From Comamonadaceae bacterium (lineage in GTDB: Bacteria; Pseudomonadota; Gammaproteobacteria; Burkholderiales; Burkholderiaceae_C): 7,211 nt of DNA. The translations under genes and the position numbers were made by a program. Shown here piece by piece: positions 1-5,445 of the stretch. The stretch's first letter is position 1; each line of letters begins with the position of its first letter. The notes under the pieces are model-generated. The model ran no database searches. It had not been told where the DNA came from and worked only from the letters and a program-made list of their open reading frames with translations. The stretch lies in assembly GCA_021286965.1 (NCBI GenBank), contig JAJTBK010000391.1:1-7211 (forward strand), written 5' to 3'.

Positions 1-210
1 GGAGTCGTCACGGGTGGAGTCGTCACGGGTGGAGTCGTCACGGGTGGAGTCGTCACGGGTGGAGTCGTCACAGGTGGCGTGGTCACCGGCGGTGTGGTTT
101 CCGACGGTGGTGTTTCGGGTGCAGGGGTGCCGACCGAGCCGGGGTCTTCTGGCGTGGTCGTTGGTGGCTCGGTGACGGGGGGTGTCGTCACTGGGGGCGT
201 CGTCTCGCCG
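1..210 (-). repeat. 15-bp coding tandem repeat (PPVTT units)
   Basis: Four perfect copies of GGAGTCGTCACGGGT lie at 1-60, a fifth with one change at 61-75, and degenerate units in the same 15-bp register run on to 210 (for example 76-90, 181-195, 196-210). Read on the minus strand each perfect unit encodes Pro-Pro-Val-Thr-Thr. The array continues beyond the left edge, so copy number is unknown. Since 15 is a multiple of 3, gain or loss of units changes protein length without shifting frame. Units near the 3' end of the visible gene are the most uniform, as expected from recent slippage or unequal exchange. Confidence 0.9.
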
Positions 211-362
211 CTGCTGCCGCCGTTGCCGTTGCTGCCACCAGGCTGGGTGGTGTTGTTATTGTTGTTGGCGTGCAATTCGTCGTCGGGCATCCAGCCGCAG
301 CCGCTCAGGGCGGCGGCGCTCAGGATCAGGGCAGGGACTTGCTTCCAGTGGTGTGAATTCAT
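1..362 (-). CDS. Lipoprotein with Pro-Pro-Val-Thr-Thr repeats, partial (5' part only)
   Basis: The frame opens at an ATG read leftwards from 362 and runs, with no stop, off the left edge (120 full codons seen). It is the first ATG after an in-frame TAA (381-383). The protein starts MNSHHWKQVPALILSAAA and has a clean lipobox, LSGC at residues 19-22, so Cys22 should be the lipidated residue of an exported lipoprotein (signal peptidase II). A low-complexity stretch follows: an Asn-rich run, a Gly/Asn/Ser-rich linker, then Thr/Pro repeats settling into PPVTT from about residue 86. Such linkers usually lift a distal domain off the membrane; that domain lies outside the window, so function is unknown. 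No clear Shine-Dalgarno is visible; the upstream sequence is four AAAC units. The gene follows the GatB/YqeY gene in the same direction but is separated from it by a terminator, so it is probably its own transcription unit. The lipoprotein call is firm; the role is unrecognised. Confidence 0.8.
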   Translation of the reverse strand, partial: MNSHHWKQVPALILSAAALSGCGWMPDDELHANNNNNTTQPGGSNGNGGSSGETTPPVTTPPVTEPPTTTPEDPGSVGTPAPETPPSETTPPVTTPPVTTPPVTTPPVTTPPVTTPPVTT

Positions 363-379
363 GTGTTTGTTTGTTTGTT

Positions 380-408
380 TTTATGTAACCGGCGGTTTCT
401 TGTGTCAG
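380..408 (-). promoter_or_regulatory. Candidate sigma70 promoter for the lipoprotein gene
   Basis: On the minus strand CTGACA (408-403, 5 of 6 matches to the -35 consensus) is followed after 17 bp by CATAAA (385-380, 4 of 6 to the -10). Transcription would start in the AAAC repeats about 10-15 nt before the ATG at 362. An 11-bp near-palindrome, AACCGGCGGTT (387-397), occupies the spacer and might be an operator. Based on consensus matching only. Confidence 0.35.
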
Positions 409-488
409 AATGCGGGCCTTCTCCTTGCCTGCTTGGGGCCGCCGGTTGCTATGCGTTGAGGGTGGTCGATAGGGTTTTCTGGGCCCTG

Positions 489-524
489 AAAAAACAAAAG
501 CCAGCACCCTTGGGGGGCGCTGGC
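489..524 (-). terminator. Rho-independent terminator after the GatB/YqeY gene
   Basis: On the minus strand the 9-bp arms GCCAGCGCC (524-516) and GGTGCTGGC (508-500) pair fully, with one G-U pair and a 7-nt loop, and are followed by a T-rich tract (499-489). It lies about 40 bp after the GatB/YqeY stop codon and cleanly ends that transcript before the lipoprotein promoter region. Confidence 0.85.
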
Positions 525-564
525 AGCGAGCGAGAAAACGGCAGCTGGGATTGCTGCGGGTGGC

Positions 565-1011
565 TTACGGCGCCAGGGCCGCTTTTACGGCGGCAGACAC
601 CAAGCCCATATCGGCTTTTCCAGCAAGCCGGGTTTTTACCACGCCCATTACTTTTCCCATATCCGCAGGGCTACGTACGCCCAGCTCGGCGACGATGGCC
701 TGCACGGCGGCGCTGATCTCCTGTGCTGACAGGCGTGCCGGCAGGTACACCTGCAGCACGGCGAGCTCTGCTTTTTCCTGATCGGCCAGGTCCTGGCGGC
801 CCGCACCCTCAAATGCCGTGATGCTGTCCTTGCGCTGCTTGATGAGCTTGTCGACGATGGCGACGATGGCCGCATCGTCGAGCGTGGTGCGTTCGTCCAC
901 TTCTTTTTGCTTCATTGCCGCCTGCAGCAGGCGGATGGTGCCCAGGCGCACGCTGTCTTTGGCGCGCATGGCGGTTTTCATGTCTTCGGTGATTTGCTCT
1001 TTGAGGCTCAT
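565..1011 (-). CDS. yqeY: GatB/YqeY domain-containing protein
   Basis: A 148-residue soluble protein beginning MSLKEQITEDMKTAMRAKD, with the family features TIRLLQAAMKQKEVDE near residues 26-41, the DKLIKQRKDSI helix, the AELAVLQVYLP segment and a C-terminal MGKVMGVVKTRLAGKADMGLVS motif. Its length matches stand-alone YqeY proteins. The family resembles the tRNA-binding tail domain of GatB, subunit of the tRNA-dependent amidotransferase, but the cellular role of the free-standing form is not established. The start at 1011 is preferred over an in-frame ATG at 1050 because GGAG sits 8 nt upstream (1023-1020) and the family begins MSLKEQI. It lies 111 bp after rpsU with a strong hairpin terminator between, so expression probably depends on partial read-through; only about 30 bp remain for a private promoter. 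Family assignment is firm. Confidence 0.95.
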   Translation of the reverse strand: MSLKEQITEDMKTAMRAKDSVRLGTIRLLQAAMKQKEVDERTTLDDAAIVAIVDKLIKQRKDSITAFEGAGRQDLADQEKAELAVLQVYLPARLSAQEISAAVQAIVAELGVRSPADMGKVMGVVKTRLAGKADMGLVSAAVKAALAP

Positions 1012-1053
1012 GTCGTCATCTCCGGCGGGGTGAAAAGCAGAAAAAATCAAAAT

Positions 1054-1092
1054 AAAAAAACCCGCGCTTGGCGTCCCTAGCGCGGGTTTTTT
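1054..1092. terminator. Bidirectional hairpin terminator between rpsU and the GatB/YqeY gene
   Basis: The perfect 8-bp inverted repeat CCCGCGCT (1061-1068) / AGCGCGGG (1079-1086), with a 10-nt loop, is flanked by seven A on the left and six T on the right. It therefore has a U-tract on either strand. For leftward transcription it follows the rpsU stop by about 30 bp and precedes the GatB/YqeY ribosome-binding site by about 30 bp. It probably acts as a partial terminator that sets the rpsU to yqeY ratio. Confidence 0.85.
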
Positions 1093-1122
1093 CAGGGCCT
1101 GGGCCTGGTGCCCTGGCAGTGC

Positions 1123-1335
1123 TTAGTACAGCTTCTTGGGCAGCTGCATGCTGCGCACGCGCTTGTAGTGGCGTTTGACGGCTGCGGCCTTCTTGCGCTT
1201 GCGCTCGGCGGTGGGCTTTTCGTAGAACTCGCGGGCGCGCAGGTCGGTCAGCAGGCCCAGCTTTTCAATGGTGCGCTTGAAGCGGCGCAGGGCAACGTCA
1301 AACGGCTCGTTTTCTTTCACGCGGATGGTGGTCAT
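1123..1335 (-). CDS. rpsU: 30S ribosomal protein S21
   Basis: A 70-residue, strongly basic protein, [19 protein letters not shown] at the start and [10 protein letters not shown] at the end, with the Lys/Arg-rich middle ([16 protein letters not shown]) typical of bacterial S21. S21 binds the 30S platform near the 3' end of 16S rRNA and helps mRNA selection at initiation. Length is the normal 70-71 residues. The upstream Shine-Dalgarno is weak (GGAA about 13 nt before the ATG), as expected for a gene with a long structured leader. Transcription probably starts near 1460 from a promoter with a perfect TATAAT that overlaps the end of the flavoprotein gene, giving a leader of about 125 nt. The gene is followed by the terminator at 1092-1054 and then the GatB/YqeY gene. 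Confidence 0.98.
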
Positions 1336-1460
1336 TGGCTTATCGATTCCAAATTAAGTGCTGCCAGCGGGTTGTTGGGAAGATCGGGCCCAAAAGCCAT
1401 GGTCAGCGGGGTTGCCCGTCTCTAACTAGTATTCCGGCCGACGGGCGTTTGCCAGCAAAG
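1336..1460 (-). promoter_or_regulatory. Long 5' leader of rpsU with a stem-loop
   Basis: About 125 nt separate the inferred start of transcription from the rpsU ATG. The leader contains a perfect 7-bp inverted repeat, GCCCGTC (1414-1420) / GACGGGC (1440-1446), enclosing 19 nt that include the palindrome ACTAGT (1426-1431). There is no T-tract, so it is not an intrinsic terminator. Ribosomal protein operons often carry autoregulatory leader structures; that this is one is only inferred. Confidence 0.35.
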
Positions 1461-1466
1461 CCGAGC

Positions 1467-1494
1467 ATTATAACGAATCACCAGCGCCCGGCAA
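1467..1494 (-). promoter_or_regulatory. Sigma70 promoter of rpsU
   Basis: On the minus strand TTGCCG (1494-1489, 4 of 6 matches) is followed after 16 bp by a perfect TATAAT (1472-1467). The -10 overlaps the TAA stop of the flavoprotein gene and the -35 lies in its last codons. A consensus -10 in a GC-rich genome, placed upstream of a highly expressed gene, makes this the most convincing promoter in the window. Confidence 0.65.
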
Positions 1495-2721
1495 GGCCCG
1501 CGCGCAGGCGGCAGCGCTCGCCCAGGCCCACTGGAAGTTGTAGCCGCCGAGCCAGCCGGTGATATCGACCACCTCGCCAATGCAGTACAGCCCCGGCTGC
1601 GCCTTGCATTCCATGCTTTGCTGCGAGAGTGCGCGCGTGTCCACGCCGCCCAGGGTCACTTCGGCTTTCTTGTAGCCCTCGGTGCCTGTGGGCGTGAGCT
1701 GCCAGCACGCCAGCTGCTCGGCCAGGCGCAGCAGGGCTTTGTCGCTCGCTTCGTTGATGGGGCGCTGCCAGTCGGCGCTTTGGCTGCACCAGGCTTCGGC
1801 CAGGCGGCTGGGCAGCAAGGTGGCGAGTTCGTTGGCAATGCGTTTTTTGGACTGCGCCTTGGCCGCCAGCAGGTGCGCCGCCAGGTCGGTGTGTGGCGCC
1901 AGGTTGATGCCCAGGGGCTGGCCGGGCTGCCAGTAGCTCGAAATCTGCAGCACCGCCGGGCCGGAAAGCCCCCGGTGCGTGAACAGCAAATCCGCGTGGA
2001 AGGCGATGCGCTCTTTCTTCGCCCCGCAGCTGATTTCCACCGGCAGCGCCAGGCCGGCGAGTTGCGCGTAGGGCGCCCAGGCGGTGCCGTCAAAAGTCAG
2101 TGGCACCAGCCCCGGGCGCGGCGCGACCACCGGCAGGCCGAACTGGCGTGCCAGGCGGTGGCCAAAATCGCTCGCGCCAATGGCGGGAATCGACAGCCCG
2201 CCCGTCGCCAGCACCAGGCTACGCGCCTGCACCGGACCTTTGTCGGTATCAATTTGATAGCTGCTCGCGCTTGACTGGTCTGCGCTAGCGGCCAAAAACG
2301 CCACATTTTTTACGCGGCAGGGTTGCCAGTGCGTCACCTGCCCCCGGGCGCATTCGGCCAGCAGCAGGTCGATCAGGTCTTGCGCCGAGCGGTCTAAAAA
2401 GAGCTGGCCCTTGTGCTTTTCGTGGAACGCCAGGCCGTGCTGCTGCAGCAAGGCGATGAAGTCCTGCGGCGTGTAGCGCGAGAGCGCCGAGCGACAGAAC
2501 TGCGGGTTCTGGCCGACATAGTGGCGCTGCGGCGCGCGCACGTCCAGCTCGCGGTTGGTGAAGTTGCAGCGCCCGCCGCCGGAGATGCGGATTTTTTCCG
2601 CCACCCGCTCGGCGTGGTCGATCAGCAGCACGCGCAGGCCGCGCTGCCCGGCCAGTGCCGCGCACAGCAGGCCGGCGGCGCCGGCGCCGATGACGATGGC
2701 ATCAAAGTCGGGTGTGCTCAC
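1468..2721 (-). CDS. HI0933/YhiN-family FAD-dependent flavoprotein (NAD(P)/FAD oxidoreductase)
   Basis: A 417-residue predicted soluble flavoprotein. The N-terminal Rossmann fold has GAGAAG at residues 12-17 with an acidic residue (Asp35) ending the second strand, as for FAD binding. SGGGRCNFTN at 47-56 is the family hallmark; ATGGLSIPAIGASDFG (172-187), FTHRGLSGPAVLQISS (247-262), EVTLGGVDT (354-362) and the C-terminal GEVVDITGWLGGYNFQWAWASA (382 onward) complete the pattern. Length fits the family (about 390-420). The substrate is unknown for YhiN/HI0933 members; some gut homologues (BaiN) have been linked to bile-acid reduction, which is unlikely to apply here. The start is GTG at 2721, overlapping the ybiB stop in GTGA, with GGAGG 4 nt upstream, so translation is probably coupled. 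Residues 144-154, a Ser/Ala-rich loop (AASADQSSASS), are encoded by a palindromic repeat also found in intergenic DNA of this window. Confidence 0.93.
   Translation of the reverse strand: MSTPDFDAIVIGAGAAGLLCAALAGQRGLRVLLIDHAERVAEKIRISGGGRCNFTNRELDVRAPQRHYVGQNPQFCRSALSRYTPQDFIALLQQHGLAFHEKHKGQLFLDRSAQDLIDLLLAECARGQVTHWQPCRVKNVAFLAASADQSSASSYQIDTDKGPVQARSLVLATGGLSIPAIGASDFGHRLARQFGLPVVAPRPGLVPLTFDGTAWAPYAQLAGLALPVEISCGAKKERIAFHADLLFTHRGLSGPAVLQISSYWQPGQPLGINLAPHTDLAAHLLAAKAQSKKRIANELATLLPSRLAEAWCSQSADWQRPINEASDKALLRLAEQLACWQLTPTGTEGYKKAEVTLGGVDTRALSQQSMECKAQPGLYCIGEVVDITGWLGGYNFQWAWASAAACARALPGAGDSL
2253..2295. repeat. Palindromic repeat, copy B, inside the flavoprotein gene
   Basis: Core arms GCTGCTCGCGC (2260-2270) and GCGCTAGCGGC (2282-2292) are complementary at 9 of 11 positions around an 11-nt spacer. 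The first 20 bp (2253-2272) are identical to the reverse strand of the intergenic copy at 7195-7176. The last 12 bp (2284-2295) differ from that copy at a single base, and the total length of 43 bp is the same. It reads through in frame in the coding strand. Confidence 0.75.
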
Positions 2722-3632
2722 GCCGCCTCCAGCTGCGCCACCAGGGCGCAGACATGCGCCACCTGCTGCGCCAGCGCCGGCGGTACCGGCAGCGCTCCGG
2801 CGAGCACGGCGCGGGTGTAGTGTGCCGTGCTCTGCGCGTCGATGGCTGTGGGCAGGCCCGGCACCTCGGCCGCCGTGCCCGGCTGCTGCTCGGCCAGCAC
2901 CTGGTGCACGCCGGCGAGCAGCGCGTCGTAGCGCGGCTGGCGGCGCGGGTCGCAGGCCACCTCGCCTTCGAGCCCGCGCGAGAGCAGGGCGTGGGCGCCG
3001 CGTGCGGCCAGCACCTCTTGCATCAGCGCAGCGTATTCGGGGTGGGTGTAGCTGGTCAGCAGCAGCGCCGGCCCCTGGCAGGGCGCCAGCAGCTTGACCA
3101 GGCTGTGGCCGGGGGTGCGCAGGCCAATCACCTGGCGCACCGCCAAAAGCCGCGCCAGTGCCGGGTGCAACTGCGCCGTGTCGATGTGCGCCACCGTGCC
3201 GTTTGCTATGGTTTCAGGAGCTGTTAGCGCAGGTATGTTAAGCGCTTGTAGCACTTCGGACGTTAAAACCCGGCGTTCCTCGGTGCGCATTCCGTGCACC
3301 AGCACCGGCAGGCCCTGGCGTGCCAGCAGCAGCGCCAGCAGTGGCGTGAGCACCGGCAGCTTGCGCGCGCCGTTGTAGCTGGGCAACACGATCAGGGGCC
3401 GCGCCGTGGGCGGGAACAGCGCCGCGCGTGCCAGCACGGCGTCGAGCAGGCCGCACATTTCCTCGGCACTCTCGCCCTTGATGCGCATGGCGACGCAGAA
3501 GGCGCCGATCTCCAGATCGCTAATGTGGCCGTCGAGCAACTGGCCGAGCAGGTCGGCCGCCTGCGCGCGGGTGAGGGCCTTGGCGCCGCGTGCGCCGCGC
3601 CCGATTTCTTTGATGTAGTGGCTGATGCCCAT
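2718..3632 (-). CDS. ybiB: YbiB-type nucleic-acid-binding protein (TrpD2 / anthranilate phosphoribosyltransferase fold)
   Basis: A 304-residue protein starting MGISHYIKEIGRG, the usual opening of YbiB orthologues (E. coli about 320 residues). The N-terminal helical domain (about 1-75, with LTRAQAADLLGQLLDG and EIGAFCVAMRIKGESAEEM) and the a/b domain follow the TrpD/nucleoside-phosphorylase fold. The glycine-rich phosphoribosyl-pyrophosphate motif of TrpD is replaced by PSYNGARK (84-91). The family is therefore thought not to be an enzyme of tryptophan synthesis; E. coli YbiB binds DNA/RNA without sequence specificity and belongs to the SOS regulon. No LexA-type CTGT-N8-ACAG site is visible upstream here. 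The start lacks a Shine-Dalgarno; the ATG is preceded by the pyrimidine tract CCCCTTTTTTCCCC. The stop overlaps the flavoprotein GTG start by 4 nt. Residues about 122-144 use codons rare elsewhere in the gene (TTA, CTA, CAA, ATA, ACA, GCA). Confidence 0.92.
   Translation of the reverse strand: MGISHYIKEIGRGARGAKALTRAQAADLLGQLLDGHISDLEIGAFCVAMRIKGESAEEMCGLLDAVLARAALFPPTARPLIVLPSYNGARKLPVLTPLLALLLARQGLPVLVHGMRTEERRVLTSEVLQALNIPALTAPETIANGTVAHIDTAQLHPALARLLAVRQVIGLRTPGHSLVKLLAPCQGPALLLTSYTHPEYAALMQEVLAARGAHALLSRGLEGEVACDPRRQPRYDALLAGVHQVLAEQQPGTAAEVPGLPTAIDAQSTAHYTRAVLAGALPVPPALAQQVAHVCALVAQLEAA
3205..3255. repeat. Palindromic repeat, divergent copy C, inside ybiB
   Basis: GCTGTTAGCGC (3220-3230) and GCGCTTGTAGC (3242-3252) are complementary at 8 of 11 positions, separated by 11 nt: the same 11-11-11 plan as the copies at 2260-2292 and 7156-7188. 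The left arm matches copy B at 9 of 11 bases. It encodes about residues 127-141 of YbiB (VLQALNIPALTAPET), using A- and T-ending codons unlike the flanking sequence. Weaker than the other two copies, so family membership is probable but not certain. Confidence 0.5.
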
Positions 3633-3646
3633 GGGGAAAAAAGGGG

Positions 3647-3675
3647 TTGAAGTGGCTCAAAACGCCGGCTATTGT
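3647..3675 (+). promoter_or_regulatory. Candidate sigma70 promoter of the Aer-like receptor gene
   Basis: TTGAAG (3647-3652, 4 of 6 matches) and TATTGT (3670-3675, 4 of 6) are separated by exactly 17 bp in the divergent gap between ybiB and the receptor gene. The leader would be about 45 nt and ends in GGAGGGG (3714-3720), 7 nt before the ATG. No sigma28 (flagellar) pattern is obvious. No equally good promoter for ybiB was seen on the other strand. Confidence 0.4.
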
Positions 3676-3727
3676 CCGGGACGGCAATGCCGCAATGAAT
3701 CTATCGGTTTCTTGGAGGGGATAGCGT

Positions 3728-5380
3728 ATGCGCGTGAATCTTCCGGTCAGCGAGAGAGAGTACCCCTTCCCCAAGGGGCAGACCCTGGTGTCCACCACCG
3801 ACCTGCAGGGCCGCATCCTGTACTGCAACCCCTGCTTCATCGAAGTCAGCGGCTACCTGCGCGAGGAGCTGCTGGGCCAGCCGCACAACATCGTGCGCCA
3901 CCCCGACATGCCCGAGGCGGCGTACCACGACCTGTGGGAAACCGTCAAAAGCGGCCAACCCTGGTCCGCGCCCGTGAAAAATCGCCGCAAAGACGGCGAT
4001 TTTTACTGGGTCATGGCCAACGTCACGCCGCTCATGGAGGGCGGCCAGCCCGCCGGCTACATGTCGGTGCGCACCGAGGCCACGCGGGCGCAGATCGAAG
4101 CTGCCGAGCGTACTTTCAACATCCTGCGGGGCGAGCAGGCCGCCGGCCAGCCGGTGCACCGCCTGCAGGCCGGGCGCCTGGTCAGCCGCAGCCCCTGGGG
4201 GCGTGTGCGCGAGACGCTGCGCCTGGGCATGTTCGCGCGCTTGCTGCTGGTGTCGTTTGCGGTGCTGGCCGTGGGCTTGGGTGCGGCCCTGGCCAGCGGC
4301 ATGGCCTGGGGCCTGGGCACTGCCCTCGCCTGGGCCCTGGCCCTGGGCTTGACCGGCCTCATCGCCTGGGGCTCCTACCGCATGGCGGTGCTGCCGCTGC
4401 TGGGCCTGGTGCGCCAGGCCAACCGCCTGGCGGCCTGCGACCTGGCGCACGCCATCGAGGTGCGGCGCAGCGGCGTCGTCGGCGACCTGGAAAAAGCCCT
4501 GGCCCAGCTGCGTGTGAACCTGCAGTCGGTGGTGCGCGATGCGCGTGACGAGAGCCAGAAAATGCGCGCCTCCTCCGCCGATGTGGCGCGCGGCAACGGC
4601 GAGCTGGCGCAACGCACCGAGGCCCAGGCCGGCAACCTGCAGCAGACGGCGGCCTCGATGGAGCAGATCACCGGCACCGTCAAGCTCACCGCCGAGTCGG
4701 CGCAGCAGGCGGCGCAGCTGGCCAGCCAAGCGACGGCGGTGGCCGAGCGCAGCAGCAGCGCCGTCGATGGCGTGGCCGCCACCATGGCGCAGATCGAGCA
4801 GGCCTCGGGGCGCATCGGCGAGATCACGCAGCTCATCGACTCGATCGCCTTCCAGACCAACATCCTGGCGCTCAATGCTGCCGTGGAGGCGGCGCGTGCC
4901 GGCGACCAGGGGCGGGGTTTTGCCGTCGTCGCCGGCGAGGTGCGTGCGCTGGCGCAGCGCAGCGCCGAGGCCGCCAAGGAGATCCGCCAGCTGATCGACG
5001 ACTCGGCCGACAAGGTGCGCCAGGGCCATGAGCGCACCGGGGCGGCGCAAAGCAGCATGAGCGAGTCGCTGGCCCTGGTGCGCCGCGTCAGCACCTGCAT
5101 GGGTGAAATCCACCACGCCGCGAGCGAGCAGCTCAGCGGCATCTCGCAGGTCAACGCCGCCGTGGCGCAGCTTGACACCATCACGCAGCAAAACAGCGCC
5201 CTGGTGCAGGACAACGGCAGCGCCGCGCACGCGCTGCAGGCCCAGGCGCAGACCATGGCCGAGACGGTGCAGGTGTTTCGCCTCGACGACGGTGCGCGCG
5301 CGCCGGCGCCCGACGCCGTCGCCCTGCGCCGCAGCATGAAGGCGCAGCGTGCAGCGCGCGCGCAGCTGACAGCGGGCTGA
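3728..5380 (+). CDS. aer: Aer-type PAS domain methyl-accepting chemotaxis protein (redox/energy taxis receptor)
   Basis: A 550-residue receptor expected to signal through CheW/CheA to the flagellar motor, or to another Che-like pathway. An N-terminal PAS domain (about 10-115) carries the Aer signature [22 protein letters not shown] and [18 protein letters not shown]. Asn34, Arg57, His58, Asp60 and Trp79 fall at the same numbers as the FAD-binding or functionally important residues of E. coli Aer, which suggests FAD-based redox sensing rather than ligand binding. A hydrophobic stretch at about 169-217 forms a membrane hairpin with no periplasmic domain. A HAMP-like linker (about 218-275) and a long coiled coil follow, with the conserved tip [20 protein letters not shown] around 370-389. 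There is no C-terminal NWETF-like CheR tether; the end is Ala/Arg-rich. The ATG has GGAGGGG 7 nt upstream. It is divergent from ybiB and followed after 65 bp by the CBS gene. Confidence 0.95.
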   Translation: MRVNLPVSEREYPFPKGQTLVSTTDLQGRILYCNPCFIEVSGYLREELLGQPHNIVRHPDMPEAAYHDLWETVKSGQPWSAPVKNRRKDGDFYWVMANVTPLMEGGQPAGYMSVRTEATRAQIEAAERTFNILRGEQAAGQPVHRLQAGRLVSRSPWGRVRETLRLGMFARLLLVSFAVLAVGLGAALASGMAWGLGTALAWALALGLTGLIAWGSYRMAVLPLLGLVRQANRLAACDLAHAIEVRRSGVVGDLEKALAQLRVNLQSVVRDARDESQKMRASSADVARGNGELAQRTEAQAGNLQQTAASMEQITGTVKLTAESAQQAAQLASQATAVAERSSSAVDGVAATMAQIEQASGRIGEITQLIDSIAFQTNILALNAAVEAARAGDQGRGFAVVAGEVRALAQRSAEAAKEIRQLIDDSADKVRQGHERTGAAQSSMSESLALVRRVSTCMGEIHHAASEQLSGISQVNAAVAQLDTITQQNSALVQDNGSAAHALQAQAQTMAETVQVFRLDDGARAPAPDAVALRRSMKAQRAARAQLTAG

Positions 5381-5385
5381 CCCTG

Positions 5386-5414
5386 TTGCCAGGCCCGGGC
5401 GCTTGGGTTTGAAT
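5386..5414 (+). promoter_or_regulatory. Candidate promoter of the CBS-domain gene
   Basis: TTGCCA (5386-5391, 5 of 6 matches to the -35) and TTGAAT (5409-5414, 4 of 6 to the -10) lie 17 bp apart, just after the receptor stop codon. A short leader carrying GGGAG (5435-5439) would lead to the ATG at 5446. No terminator was seen after the receptor gene, so read-through from upstream is also possible. Confidence 0.3.
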
Positions 5415-5445
5415 CGAAGCGTCCACTTTTCCCCGGGAGCTTTCC

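Noticed and set aside
1..105. CRISPR-like array from the regular repeats
   Set aside because: Units are 15 bp and directly adjacent, with no unique spacers, and they read as PPVTT codons.
365..380. (GTTT)4 tetranucleotide repeat next to the lipoprotein start as a phase-variation switch
   Set aside because: Only four units, outside the coding frame; too short to call a contingency locus, though a change in length would alter the leader.
79..459. Plus-strand open frame rich in Val/Gly over the tandem repeat
   Set aside because: It is the complement of the lipoprotein frame; the minus strand has a proper signal peptide and lipobox.
1012..1050. Longer start for the GatB/YqeY protein at 1050
   Set aside because: No ribosome-binding site precedes it, it lies at the base of the terminator hairpin, and family members start at MSLKEQ-like sequence.
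1414..1446. Terminator of the ybiB-flavoprotein transcript
   Set aside because: A 7-bp stem with a 19-nt loop and no T-tract on the minus strand.
3633..3727. LexA (SOS) box or sigma28 promoter in the divergent gap
   Set aside because: No CTGT-N8-ACAG and no TAAA-N15-GCCGATAA pattern could be found by eye.
3701..5230. A 509-codon open frame antisense to the Aer-like receptor
   Set aside because: The composition is His/Gly/Ala/Leu-rich without recognisable motifs, and the opposite strand has a full-length, motif-complete receptor.
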